Shown here: one piece after another, positions 32,764-41,867 of the stretch
Layout: each line of letters starts with the position of its first letter
Position numbering within the stretch: the stretch's first letter is position 1
Made by a program: the position numbers and the translations under genes
Notes under the pieces: model-generated
Database searches by the model: none
What the model was told of the DNA's origin: nothing
The model's input: only the letters and a program-made list of their open reading frames with translations
Source of the DNA: Calothrix sp. PCC 6303
GTDB taxonomy: Bacteria > Cyanobacteriota > Cyanobacteriia > Cyanobacteriales > Nostocaceae
Direction of reading: 5' to 3'
DNA length: 64,000 nt
Assembly (NCBI RefSeq): GCF_000317435.1
Contig: NC_019751.1
Location: 1,240,001 to 1,304,000 of the forward strand

Positions 32764-33144
32764 AAAATCCGAAAAAACACCACCATATCTGATACATGAC
32801 TAAAAAGGTTTATTTCGCAAACTCTACAAACATACATTAAATATTTTCGGAGAGTTTAACAGTTGAAGCTGGGAGAAAATAATAGCAATTTCTAAAAAAA
32901 TAAAATCGAACACTTTCTAACAATTATCGAACAAATATACAAACAATAGTGTATCACTTAGAACGCCTCAATTGCCAAACACACACAAAGAATTATTTGG
33001 ATCTCTAAGCTATCCCAAATTTAGCTTATGTGATTTTTTTTTCACTGAAAGCATAATTTTATCAATACCTAGTTTTTGATTATGGGAATTCATATTAATC
33101 TTGATTAAGACACTCTTATGCTGATAATCATCTTCGCTCAAAGT
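32764..33144. other. AT-rich intergenic region with an orphan plus-strand terminator-like hairpin
   Basis: Both flanking genes are on the minus strand. TAAGCTA and TAGCTTA (33006-33012, 33022-33028) form a 7-bp stem followed by TGTGA and nine Ts on the plus strand, where no gene is known. Otherwise nothing was seen; the pentapeptide gene promoter must lie here. Confidence 0.5.
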
Positions 33145-34737
33145 TTATTGACTGCTTGCACGAAAATGTTTCTTTAAATAATTTTCAAACAAAGAATGAT
33201 TAATTAAGAAAGAAGCTTTTTGTTGATGACTAAATATCAGATTTTCCTCAATTAATCTCTCCGTCAAATATTGAACAAAAACAGGTGCAATAGTAAATTT
33301 ATAATCTTGATGCTCAATTAGAGATTTTCTTTGCAATAATTCCATTGCTTCCAAAATTAAGCGTTGCGATATTCTGGGTGCAATATTTTTATTAATTTGC
33401 GCTAAAGACAACAAGTCTGAATTAAATGCTAAGTAGTACAATATTTGCTGCTCAATCAGATTTAAACTGTGAAATTGGCTATCTAAAATAGTTCTTATCT
33501 CACCAAAAATCATTGTTTGTTGTTCAATAAAGCTACCTATATCACAAAAAAATAAGTCTTTAATTGTACTTGCAACTATTTTTAAAAATAGGGGATTACC
33601 ATTATATATACTATTTAAAAATTCACATTCATCTAGTTTTAAATTAGTCAGACCTTTTGCTTTCAGTACCTCAGCGCTTTCGCTGTCGGATAATCCGGTT
33701 AAACTAAAGTTTTGAACCCTTTGTATATTTCCTCCTAAAGCATTTACTTCTTGAGGCTTTTCACGACTTGTAATTAAAATACAGCTTTGATGTTGCGATT
33801 CACCTAAGCGTCGAATTAAATCACCATATTTTTCATAACCTGGACGATAATGAATCTGGTGTAGTTTAGATTCCTGATTGATATCAATTTGTCTAATTCT
33901 AGGTGCTTGTTCCAAGTGGACAACAGTTTGATCAGGTGATTCGCTAGTTAAAATTGAGTCGAAAGCATCAAACACTATTAGACATTTATAAGTTCGTAGA
34001 TATTCAAGTACATGATTAATTTTTTCTTCAACTGTGTCTGTAGCTTTTAACTCACTTAAAGGTGATAAAAACTCAATCAATTGATTGAGAATTATATCTA
34101 GAGATGGAGTTAGATGTAGTGAACGCCAAAATACAAATTCAAAGTTATCTTGAACTTGTTGTGCTAACTTGATTGACAAAGCTGTTTTACCAATTCCAGC
34201 TATTCCCAAGATAAATATCAACTGGGATTTGTCTTCAATAATTGCTTGCTGGAGTTGAATAATTTCAGCTTTTCTTCCATAAAAAATGCTTACATCGACA
34301 GCTTCACCCCAATTTTGTTGAGAATTTTTAACTGGTGTGCAATTATTATCAGGTTGATTTTTATTAATTAGGTGATTATCTGCTTCAATTAAACTGTTTT
34401 TTTTATATCCTGCTTTCTCTAATAACTGAGTTACTCGACTCCAAATTTTAATTTTCACATTTGTTTGAGTTTGGTTACTTAACATCTCCTCTAAATACTT
34501 GTACAAACCATTGGAAAGATATACTCTGACAGTGCTACTACTGCGGCTTTTATAAACTGTAGTGGCAATTTCCGCAGGACTAAACCCACATAGTAAACCT
34601 CTTAAAAACTTCTTTTCAACGGGTGTCAAAGCTTTTCCTTTTGAGGATGCTAAATCAATATATAGTTTTTCCAATTCCCAATAGTTTCTTGCTTCGATAA
34701 ATTCCTCTTCTTGCGGATGAAAATCACTATTTGCCAT
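33145..34737 (-). CDS. STAND/NB-ARC-type ATPase with N-terminal HTH-like domain
   Basis: The 530-residue protein starts with a region (about 20-115) reading LTPVEKKFLRGLLCGFSPAEIATTVYKS, like a LuxR-type or vMAP-style helix-turn-helix head. The NTPase follows: FYGRKAEI at about 150, Walker A GIAGIGKT at about 178-185, Walker B LIVFDAFDS at about 257, sensor Arg in ILITSREKP and the winged-helix GNPLFLKIVAS. The C-terminal 100 residues look helical. It lacks the WD40 or TPR sensor repeats usual in cyanobacterial STAND proteins. It could be a regulator or a conflict-type switch; no effector enzyme is visible. Confidence 0.85.
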   Translation of the reverse strand: MANSDFHPQEEEFIEARNYWELEKLYIDLASSKGKALTPVEKKFLRGLLCGFSPAEIATTVYKSRSSSTVRVYLSNGLYKYLEEMLSNQTQTNVKIKIWSRVTQLLEKAGYKKNSLIEADNHLINKNQPDNNCTPVKNSQQNWGEAVDVSIFYGRKAEIIQLQQAIIEDKSQLIFILGIAGIGKTALSIKLAQQVQDNFEFVFWRSLHLTPSLDIILNQLIEFLSPLSELKATDTVEEKINHVLEYLRTYKCLIVFDAFDSILTSESPDQTVVHLEQAPRIRQIDINQESKLHQIHYRPGYEKYGDLIRRLGESQHQSCILITSREKPQEVNALGGNIQRVQNFSLTGLSDSESAEVLKAKGLTNLKLDECEFLNSIYNGNPLFLKIVASTIKDLFFCDIGSFIEQQTMIFGEIRTILDSQFHSLNLIEQQILYYLAFNSDLLSLAQINKNIAPRISQRLILEAMELLQRKSLIEHQDYKFTIAPVFVQYLTERLIEENLIFSHQQKASFLINHSLFENYLKKHFRASSQ

Positions 34738-35232
34738 TTTTACGATAATAACTATATTATTCTACATAGGTAATATTAACGATATTTAGATTAAGACATA
34801 ATAAACAAAGAATGAATTTATAACGAATTTGATAACAGTTGTTAGGTGACTTAGGAATAAATGCTTCGATATCTTTAGACTTAACAGAAGTTTTAAATTT
34901 GCTTGACTGAAACTTTATTAAAATATTACAAGTCAGCAGTATTAGTCAGCGGCAGTTATGTAACTGAGACTTCTAAAATCAGGTTGTTTTCTAAGCCAAC
35001 TACAATCGAATAAGTGTAATATTGGTTGTTTTTGTTACTGGAATTTATCTACTTTTGTCGTAGTCAAGATGCTTTGAATCTGAAAGTCTTCGAGATGAGG
35101 TGTAAAACATTACTTATGGCTCTAACTACGAGAAAACAGCTTCACAAAATAAATGGTTGAGACATTGATTCTTTGTGCATATTTGATTGGAATCAGCCTG
35201 AAAAAGTAGGTGTGGCGTAGTGAGGTTTTAAC
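34738..35232. other. Intergenic region, nothing recognised
   Basis: This 495-bp AT-rich region lies between divergent genes and should contain both promoters. No hairpin, repeat or short gene stands out. Confidence 0.5.
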
Positions 35233-35424
35233 ATGGATACAATTCGTGATATAGCTAAAGAAGCTTTAAGCAAGGGTTATTTGACAGTGGAAGCAGAAAA
35301 TCAGCTACGGTGCTTACTGGCAAGTAGGTATGAGTTAGAAGACTTTAATGCTTTTATGGCTTTGCAGGAGGCAGCAATGATGGGTAAAGTGAGGCAAGAA
35401 TCGCGGGAAGATTGTAAAATCTAG
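35233..35424 (+). CDS. Small conserved cyanobacterial protein, 63 aa, unknown function
   Basis: The sequence DTIRDIAKEALSKGYLTVEAE and LEDFNAFMALQEAAMMGKVRQESRE fits a short all-helical protein that I recall in many copies in filamentous cyanobacteria, always uncharacterised. No signal or metal motif is present. It is the only gene on the plus strand in this stretch. Confidence 0.75.
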   Translation: MDTIRDIAKEALSKGYLTVEAENQLRCLLASRYELEDFNAFMALQEAAMMGKVRQESREDCKI

Positions 35425-35592
35425 CTTCATCTGGCTATGCAACATTCGCTTTCAAAGTATTCAAACCTTGCCTATTTTGAAAACTGTAGTTTGAAGTCGA
35501 GATTGTGAGTAGACATAGCTTGCTTCTTTGCAGGAGTAAAGCCTGAGAAAACTCCACTTTTGGTTATTTTGGTTATGGACGAGGTTTGGTTG

Positions 35593-36414
35593 TTATTTTC
35601 GGTTATTATTTTGGCGTGATACCCTGGATGAATCGCCGTCTGAAGGTTTATCTTCGTCTTCAAAATCATCATCTTCGTCGAAAAGACCCCAATCATCATC
35701 CTGATTTTCATTATCTTCGCTTTCATCTTGTAATTTGGTGGGTGCTTCCTCAGGTGATGATGGATAGGGTGGGATGATGACTCGATAATCGGCATCATAA
35801 ATTGATTCTGTTTTGCCAACACTGGAACCTTTGGGTTCTTGGTAGCTGTAGGAATAGGTAGAATTTGATTGAGGGGTGTTTTTTGGCTGTCGTTGGGGTT
35901 GATAGTTGTCAGTGTCCCTCACTCTTTGTTTTCTATTTTGAGGGGGAGTTTCTTCTTCTGAGTCAAATTCCCAATCATCAGTATTTCGGTTCATGTCCCA
36001 ATCGTCATCATCCTCATATTCATTATCTAGTTTTTGGTTTACGCGATCGCTAACTCTCTCCGAAGTAGAATCCCGTAGTTTGTCTTTATTTTCTCCCCTG
36101 GTGGAAGAATTCCCATAGCTACCTGTGGGTTCTTCTTCACGAGAAGTCTGGGTACGCTGTGATGCTGAAGCTGATTTGACTTTATTTTGTTGGGTTTTTC
36201 TGCCAAAATAATTTGAGAATCCAAACAAACCGCTAATAAATACAGTTGTTGCCGCACCCGCAGCAGTACTAAATAAAATCCACATTGCTAAGGGTAATCC
36301 TTGAGTTGCCATACCAAAAAATTTCAATGGTAGTACTGGCGACCAGTTGTATGCTAACAGTAATGTTAGTCCCCCTAATATTGTCACTAAGAGTATTAAA
36401 CGAATTACAGGCAT
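35593..36414 (-). CDS. Two-helix membrane protein with long acidic disordered tail
   Basis: The 273 residues begin with two hydrophobic helices (about 4-24 and 41-65) in a LapA-like arrangement. About 200 residues of low-complexity sequence rich in Asp, Glu, Ser and Gln follow (EYEDDDDWDMNRNTDDWEF; DDDWGLFDEDDDFEDED). A short motif DADYRVIIPPYPSSPEE near 215 looks conserved and could be a docking site. The N-terminal half is the reliable part. It lies upstream of and in the same direction as no close gene except ubiX across 90 bp. Function unknown. Confidence 0.7.
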   Translation of the reverse strand: MPVIRLILLVTILGGLTLLLAYNWSPVLPLKFFGMATQGLPLAMWILFSTAAGAATTVFISGLFGFSNYFGRKTQQNKVKSASASQRTQTSREEEPTGSYGNSSTRGENKDKLRDSTSERVSDRVNQKLDNEYEDDDDWDMNRNTDDWEFDSEEETPPQNRKQRVRDTDNYQPQRQPKNTPQSNSTYSYSYQEPKGSSVGKTESIYDADYRVIIPPYPSSPEEAPTKLQDESEDNENQDDDWGLFDEDDDFEDEDKPSDGDSSRVSRQNNNRK

Positions 36415-36504
36415 ATCTCAATAGGGGTGCGGGTTAATTGGGAAAATAGATCTAGATTCTGTTGCTCAACAAACTCATGATTAAAGACCCTTATTAAAAA
36501 TACA

Positions 36505-37119
36505 TTATTTTCTTCCTTCCCAACGTTGTAGGGGAATACAATCAATATCTAATTGATCTAAGGCACGGGCAACTACAAAATCAACTAAATCTTCGATGGT
36601 TTGGGGATTATGGTACCAAGCGGGAATTGCTGGAACTATGCGGACTCCTGCCTCAGCTAGGGTAGTGAGGTTTCGTAGATGGATGACACTAAAAGGAGTT
36701 TCACGGGGTACTATAACTAGTTTACGCCCTTCCTTGAGTTGTACATCTGCCGCACGTTCGAGTAAGTCGGAACTTAAACCCGTGGCGATTTTGGCAACAG
36801 TACTCATGCTACAGGGAATTACAATCATTCCTAGGGTGCGGAAGGAACCGCTAGCTATGTTTGCCCCGACATCCCCGGAATGATGACAACGCAGCTTTCC
36901 CGCAGTTTCTACACCTGCTTGTTGTCGCCAAAATTCTTCCTGTTGAATGGGTTCTGATGGCATTCGGATATTTTGTTCTGACAGCCAAACCATTTGTGCG
37001 GATTTGGAAGCAACTAGTTCGATGTGGTAGTCGGCAGCAAGTAGATATTTGAGGGTACGAACAGCATATATGAGTCCGGATGCTCCTGAGACAGCGACAA
37101 TGAGGGGTTTTTTTGACAC
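36505..37119 (-). CDS. ubiX: Flavin prenyltransferase UbiX
   Basis: The 204-residue flavoprotein prenylates FMN to make the prFMN cofactor of UbiD-type decarboxylases, as used in quinone synthesis. SGASGLIYAVRTLKYLL at the N-terminus, ASGSFRTLGMIVIPCSMSTVAKIATGLSSDLLERAADV (read in parts) and RKLVIVPRETPFS are the family signatures. The start is a GTG at 37119 (MSKKPLIV) without a clear ribosome site. It is 144 bp downstream of the RNB-family gene in the same direction, with a G-run repeat between them. Confidence 0.95.
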   Translation of the reverse strand: MSKKPLIVAVSGASGLIYAVRTLKYLLAADYHIELVASKSAQMVWLSEQNIRMPSEPIQQEEFWRQQAGVETAGKLRCHHSGDVGANIASGSFRTLGMIVIPCSMSTVAKIATGLSSDLLERAADVQLKEGRKLVIVPRETPFSVIHLRNLTTLAEAGVRIVPAIPAWYHNPQTIEDLVDFVVARALDQLDIDCIPLQRWEGRK

Positions 37120-37124
37120 AGAAT

Positions 37125-37178
37125 GGGGGGAGTGAGGAGTGGGGGAGTGGGGGAGTGAGGGAGTGGGGGAGTGGGGGA
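37125..37178 (+). repeat. GGGGGAGT-type tandem repeat, potential G-quadruplex
   Basis: Runs of five or six Gs separated by AGT or AGTGAGGGAGT fill about 54 bp on the plus strand, which is the template strand for ubiX. Four or more G-runs at short spacing can form a G-quadruplex. It sits directly upstream of the ubiX start. Confidence 0.7.
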
Positions 37179-37263
37179 TAAAATGAGTTTATTTGATTTA
37201 TTGCTGGTGCTGCGCTCCCAGTTAAAGGATATCTATCCCCCTTCTTCCCTACTTACTTTTTTC

Positions 37264-39606
37264 TCAATCTTCGTCTTCGTAACCTTGAAGTTCATCGGGT
37301 TCCATATCAACTTCTGGGTAGATATGGTTTTCGTCGTCGTTGATACCGTAACCTTTAGCGATACCTTCGCTATTTACGGTTACTAGATCGATTTGCTGAC
37401 GATAGTAGTCAACACTCTTAACTTGAACGGCAACGCGATCGCCTAATCGATAGGATGCACGATTTTTGCGTCCAAATAATGCCTGTTGCCTTGCCCGATA
37501 TTCGTACCAGTCGTCTTTGAGGGAACTGACGTGTACTAATCCTTCGACTCGCAAGGGTGTGATGGTGTTGATGTTGTTTTCGCCGGGTGCAACTTCGATT
37601 TCCACAAAGAACCCGTATGATTGAACACCAGTAATTACACCATTGAAGACTTCACCAATGCGTTGTTTCATCAACGAAGCACGTTGTAAACCTGCTAAAT
37701 CGGCTTCTGCTTCTTGAACTTCCTTTTCCCTATCGTTGAGTTGGGTGATTACCCTTGCCAAATCGCTTTGGATTTCCGATTGCAGTTCGGGTGCTAAAAC
37801 GTTCCAGTTGATTTCATCATGGCTGTTGGAGGAACGTAAGTTGATTCTTTCCTTCACGCGGGTGTTACGGCGATCGCGTCCATTTTCGATCAAGCTGTAG
37901 TAAACCCGTTGTATGAGTAAATCCGGGTAGCGTCGTAGCGGGGATGTAAAGTGCAGATATTCGGGTAATGCTAATCCGAAGTGTGCAGCTTTATTAGTTG
38001 TGTAAACTGCTGGTTTGAGGGTGTCTTGTAATAGGTAAGTTAAGACTTGCTCAGAAGCTGATTCGGCAAATACCTGAGTTAGCTGTTGGTAATCTAGGGG
38101 TTGAACATCCACATCTTCCGGAAGCATGAGTTCAATTCCCAAATTAATCGCTAATTTGAGCATTTCTTGGACATCTTCCGAATCTGGTACTCCTTGGACA
38201 CGCCAAATTGCGGGAATTGCTAAAGCATTGAAATGGACTGCCATCAATTGGTTGACAAGTAGCACCACTTCTGAAAGGAGCGATCGCACTGGTGAATCAC
38301 TGCCGATTACACAGCCGAGGGTTCCTTCGTCGTAGTAGGGGTTTTGGGTGGATGGTAAATTTAACTGGAGGCTACCACGACTAACCCGTGCTTGTTTGAG
38401 CAAGCTGCCTAAGCTTTGCAACTGAGTTAACATCTCTTTAATTTCGGCAGTATCTTTGGTTTTTCTGCCTGTACTCTTGAGAATGTCGGTTGCTTGTTGT
38501 TCGCTTAGGTGTTTATCCACCTTGATAACGGTGGGTTCAGTTCGCCAATCTACGACTTTCCCGGTTTTTGGCTCAATCTCAATCAGCACCGAAACAGTTA
38601 AGCGATCGCTTCCTGCCACCAATGCACATCTTTCGATTACCCCCTCTGGGAACATGGGTAGGACTAATTCGCCCAAATACACTGTCCGTCCCCGTTTGAG
38701 TGCCTCACGGTCAAGGATTTCGTCTGGTTGGACATAGTGGGAAACATCACTGATGTGGAAACCTAATAGCAAATTTCCATCTTCAGCAGGTTCCAAACTC
38801 AAGGCATTTTCTACCAGCTTAGAGTCAGAATTACTACCTAGTGAGATGGTGAAATTACCACGCAAATCCAAGCGATCCTTTAAATCAGCCTTGAGAATTT
38901 TCTTAGATAACTTGCTCGCAGCATCCAACACGTTATCTGAGAAAGTCCGGGATAAGTCATGTTTACAGGTGACTAAATCGATATCGGCAGCCGCTTCTGC
39001 ATCACTACCAAGAATTTGCACAACCCGCCCCAGAGGGGGGTACTGTGCCAGAGGATACCGCAGAACCTCCACATGTGCTAAGTGGTCAATGGCTTCCTCA
39101 AAATGACCATTATTTGCTTGAAGCTTCAATTCAAACAATAACCGATCATCTAGAGGAACAGCCCGAAAGCCTGCTTCTACCTGCTTAATTCTGGCTAAGA
39201 GAGTATGATTCGAGCGTTCGAGAATCAACTTAACTTCACCTTCAGGAGAACGACGACGGCTACCTTCTTTCAGGACTTTCACCAAAACGCGATCGCCATT
39301 CCAAGCATTACTCAAATGACTCTCGCGGATATAAATATCCTCAGCAGCTTCCACATCTTGAATTGCAAAGCAAAAACCCTTGCTAGAACAGCGCAGTTTT
39401 GCCTCAATTACTCCTTCTTCGGGTACACGGCGATATTTACCTCGTTCCTTCACCAAAATCCCCAGCTTTTCTAAAACCTCCAATGTAATTTGTAATTTTT
39501 CTAAACTGACTTCATCCTCGCAACCGAGTTTTTTTTCTAACAGTTTGCGAGCTACCAATTTATCATCGGTGAAATTGGCAAGGAGTGTAGCGATTGAAAA
39601 TTCCAT
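37264..39606 (-). CDS. RNB-family (RNase II/R-like) protein with lost catalytic aspartates, Zam-like
   Basis: The 780-residue protein has N-terminal winged-helix/cold-shock regions (about 1-200), an RNB domain (about 215-560; RLDLRGNFTI, GFHISDVSHYVQPDEILDREALKRG, FPEGVIERCAL), an S1 domain (about 640-730; GEVFNGVITGVQSYGFFVEI) and a very acidic tail. In RNase II/R the text after RLDLR..FTI reads D....(D).DDA with essential Asps. Here it reads ISLGSNSDSKLVENA (254-268), so most of those Asps are gone. Cyanobacteria carry such a second RNB protein, Zam, linked to acetazolamide resistance and reported as altered in catalysis; this length and pattern fit it. Exoribonuclease activity should not be assumed. 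Confidence 0.85.
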   Translation of the reverse strand: MEFSIATLLANFTDDKLVARKLLEKKLGCEDEVSLEKLQITLEVLEKLGILVKERGKYRRVPEEGVIEAKLRCSSKGFCFAIQDVEAAEDIYIRESHLSNAWNGDRVLVKVLKEGSRRRSPEGEVKLILERSNHTLLARIKQVEAGFRAVPLDDRLLFELKLQANNGHFEEAIDHLAHVEVLRYPLAQYPPLGRVVQILGSDAEAAADIDLVTCKHDLSRTFSDNVLDAASKLSKKILKADLKDRLDLRGNFTISLGSNSDSKLVENALSLEPAEDGNLLLGFHISDVSHYVQPDEILDREALKRGRTVYLGELVLPMFPEGVIERCALVAGSDRLTVSVLIEIEPKTGKVVDWRTEPTVIKVDKHLSEQQATDILKSTGRKTKDTAEIKEMLTQLQSLGSLLKQARVSRGSLQLNLPSTQNPYYDEGTLGCVIGSDSPVRSLLSEVVLLVNQLMAVHFNALAIPAIWRVQGVPDSEDVQEMLKLAINLGIELMLPEDVDVQPLDYQQLTQVFAESASEQVLTYLLQDTLKPAVYTTNKAAHFGLALPEYLHFTSPLRRYPDLLIQRVYYSLIENGRDRRNTRVKERINLRSSNSHDEINWNVLAPELQSEIQSDLARVITQLNDREKEVQEAEADLAGLQRASLMKQRIGEVFNGVITGVQSYGFFVEIEVAPGENNINTITPLRVEGLVHVSSLKDDWYEYRARQQALFGRKNRASYRLGDRVAVQVKSVDYYRQQIDLVTVNSEGIAKGYGINDDENHIYPEVDMEPDELQGYEDED

Positions 39607-40440
39607 GCAGTGAACCGACCTTTGGTCAAAACATCATTTTTTGGGTGTTGTAAATATGGTTCCTTGCTTGTGAACCTCACAGTCCTGCGAGAGGACGACC
39701 GAAGTTTGCCCAAGAAGTAATACTTCCTGCGAAACTTCTCACTGCACGACAACCTTAGAGTTGATCTACATCCAAGAACTACCTTGAGTTCAACAATCTA
39801 ACTAATGACCTTTGATGGGTTATTTCCCAAAACAGCCGCTAGCTTGTGTAGTTGGCTATTTCCTAGGTGTTAGTTAGGACACAGTGACTTTTGTAAAGCT
39901 GTTTATCTCTACTTGATAATGGCAGGCTGGATTTAATTTAGCCTCCCGGAAGGAAATTCAAGATTGAGACTTGAGAAAATCACAGGTGTTAAATTGTGCA
40001 ACTGGTAGGTGCTTTTAGGTCATAGGACTCCGACTTTTTACTAGGATAAATTGCCAGAAACCAACTGTACAAATGTAGAATCGATAACAGTTAGATAAAT
40101 AACTGACAAAACAGTGAGGTAAAACCATTACTCCATTATTGTAGGTTTAGAGCGTCATTCCCGAAAATACTTCTGGATATCAAATTGAGTAAATAGTACA
40201 TCATTGACAGCAAAATTACATGGACTCTATCAGTTGTAGCCAAAAACTACTGCTAATACCACATGCTACAATCGAAGCGCATGAATTGCGGATTAACACA
40301 AATCAAAGCTGCCTTGTAAAATCCCCGTCACAAAACTTACTTGCGACTTGCGTTAGCGCAGCGGGGCGTAGCCCATTGCGACTTGTTTTAATTCTCCCTC
40401 TACCCTTCATCTCTACACCCTCAAACCCCAGGTTTTTTTT
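39607..40440. other. Long intergenic region, structured leader of the RNB-family gene
   Basis: Within 150 bp upstream of the RNB gene, the minus strand can form three small hairpins in a row: GAAGT-ATT-ACTTC, TCCTCTCGCAGGA and GGTTC..GAACC (39658-39726 region). Farther up there is AGGCT..AGCCT near 39925 and the dispersed word GCGTTAGCGCAGCGGGGCG at 40352. No gene was found. Confidence 0.45.
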
Positions 40441-41523
40441 ATGTTGGCAGCATTCCATAACTCATATCCGACAGGTAGCCTCATTAGTGAGTTAGTTCAG
40501 ATTTATCACGGCAAGTATATAGTTAAAGTTTCAGTTAAAGTCAGAGATACCTCGCCGTTACAGGGTGAGACTGTCTCTAACTTTGTTAATAATACTACCT
40601 ATGCGACGGGAATGGCATCAGCTGAAACTATTGAAGAAGCTGAAGACCGTGCGAGAGAAAGAGCTTTATCTGTATTAAATCTAACTAATATTTCTCCGCG
40701 TGTCGATGTTGTGGTTGCACCCATCCCACAAGTATTGGAACAGCCTCAAGAACAGCCCCAAGAGCAACCACAAGCTACAACTGAGGTTATAGAATCCACA
40801 CCTGTAGAAACCCCCACCAAAACGAAAAAGAAAGCAGAAACTAAAACTGCAACCAAAACCGAAATTCCAGTTGAGCAACCCAGCTATAATTTTGATGTCA
40901 GTGAACCATCAGAAGATCAGTTTCCAGCAATTCCAGCGACAATGGAAACAACTCAACCAGAACCGTTCTTAGCAGAATTGCCATTTGAGCCTCAAATTGA
41001 GACTGCTGCAACAACATTTTTTGAGCAACCGATGGAAGACTTGGCGATAAGCAATGAATTTACTCCATCAGAAGAAGAGTTTCCCCCGGTTGCATCCACT
41101 AACGTCATGCCGTTCACTCCACCAGAAGAAGAGTTTCCCCCGGTTACATCCACTAACGTTATGCCGTTTACTCCACCAGAAGAAGAGTTTCCCCCGGTTG
41201 CATCCACTAACGTCATGCCATTTACTCCACGCAGTTATACACCTATCGAAGAAGTTCCCCCAGTTACGGCAACAACAGCCACTAGCAGCAGCAAACGGAA
41301 GAAAAAAGCTGAGACTATCGATCAATCAGATGATATTGCCAAAATTGGCGTACAAATGCAGCGTTTAGGTTGGACAACCGACCAAGGTAGAGAATATTTG
41401 ATTAACACTTACAATAAGCGATCGCGTCATCTCCTCAGCACCGAGGAAATAGAAGATTTCTTGAGATATCTCGAATCTCAACCCACACCCATGGATCCTT
41501 TACCCTTAGAACCGACATTTTAG
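40441..41523 (+). CDS. Cyanobacterial protein with Pro/Glu-rich repeats, unknown function
   Basis: The 360 residues have a short N-terminal alpha/beta domain (about 1-80: TGSLISELVQIYHGKYIVKVSVKVRD, TGMASAETIEEAEDRARERALSVL), a long Pro/Glu/Thr-rich linker with an 18-residue unit EEEFPPVASTNVMPFTPP repeated three times, and a conserved C-terminal helix bundle (GWTTDQGREYLINTYNKRSRHLLSTEEIEDFLRYLE, in parts). The N-terminal half recalls Rad52-like DNA-annealing folds and the C-terminus the short helical domain of some recombination proteins, but this is a loose impression. A weak AGG precedes the ATG. A terminator-like palindrome follows at 41822. Confidence 0.7.
   Translation: MLAAFHNSYPTGSLISELVQIYHGKYIVKVSVKVRDTSPLQGETVSNFVNNTTYATGMASAETIEEAEDRARERALSVLNLTNISPRVDVVVAPIPQVLEQPQEQPQEQPQATTEVIESTPVETPTKTKKKAETKTATKTEIPVEQPSYNFDVSEPSEDQFPAIPATMETTQPEPFLAELPFEPQIETAATTFFEQPMEDLAISNEFTPSEEEFPPVASTNVMPFTPPEEEFPPVTSTNVMPFTPPEEEFPPVASTNVMPFTPRSYTPIEEVPPVTATTATSSSKRKKKAETIDQSDDIAKIGVQMQRLGWTTDQGREYLINTYNKRSRHLLSTEEIEDFLRYLESQPTPMDPLPLEPTF
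41069..41229. repeat. 54-bp tandem repeat, three copies, inside the 40441 gene
   Basis: Three in-frame units encode EEEFPPV(A/T)STNVMPFTPP, with only a few silent or single-residue differences. Copy-number change would keep the frame. Confidence 0.85.
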
Positions 41524-41656
41524 AAAATTCGCTAGTTCCGATATATCTGCCAAAAATATCTAAGAGCCTGTTTATAAAATAATTATTAAAGCGTAGGGTG
41601 CGTAGGGTTCCTTGCGGCATCAAAGAAAAGCTTCAAGCCTAACCCACCAAATAATC

Positions 41657-41719
41657 GGTGCGTTACGGCTCAAAAAATCCGATGAACAACCCGAAGTAGT
41701 TATTAAGCCGTAACACACC
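41657..41719 (-). repeat. Palindrome GGTGCGTTACGGCT..AGCCGTAACACACC
   Basis: Arms at 41657-41670 and 41706-41719 pair at 13 of 14 positions. The odd pair is C-A on the plus strand and G-U on the minus strand. The element at 45016-45075 has the same layout and the same odd pair. Confidence 0.65.
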
Positions 41720-41821
41720 TACTTAATATTGTATTAATAAACACCCTCTAAGTAAACAGTTAAACAGTTATCACTAATCAGGGTACATAGTGACGGATTT
41801 AAATCCGCCACCAACACCTAT

Positions 41822-41842
41822 CACCAATTGGTGGGATTTTTT
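41822..41842 (+). terminator. Terminator-like palindrome CACCAATTGGTG plus T-run
   Basis: A 12-bp palindrome is followed by GGATTTTTT. It may end transcription of the gene at 40441, though it lies 300 bp downstream. Confidence 0.4.
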
Positions 41843-41867
41843 ACTGATAACACTTAACTGTTAACTA

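Larger units (their letters stand above)
41524..41867. other. Intergenic region with palindromic repeat and terminator
   Basis: It holds an imperfect palindrome at 41657-41719, a GGATTTAAATCC palindrome near 41793 and a CACCAATTGGTG palindrome followed by GGATTTTTT at 41822. No gene was found. Confidence 0.6.

Noticed and set aside
38126-39106. Long plus-strand frames opposite the RNB-family gene
   Set aside because: They are reverse-strand shadows of the coding sequence without ribosome sites or recognisable motifs.
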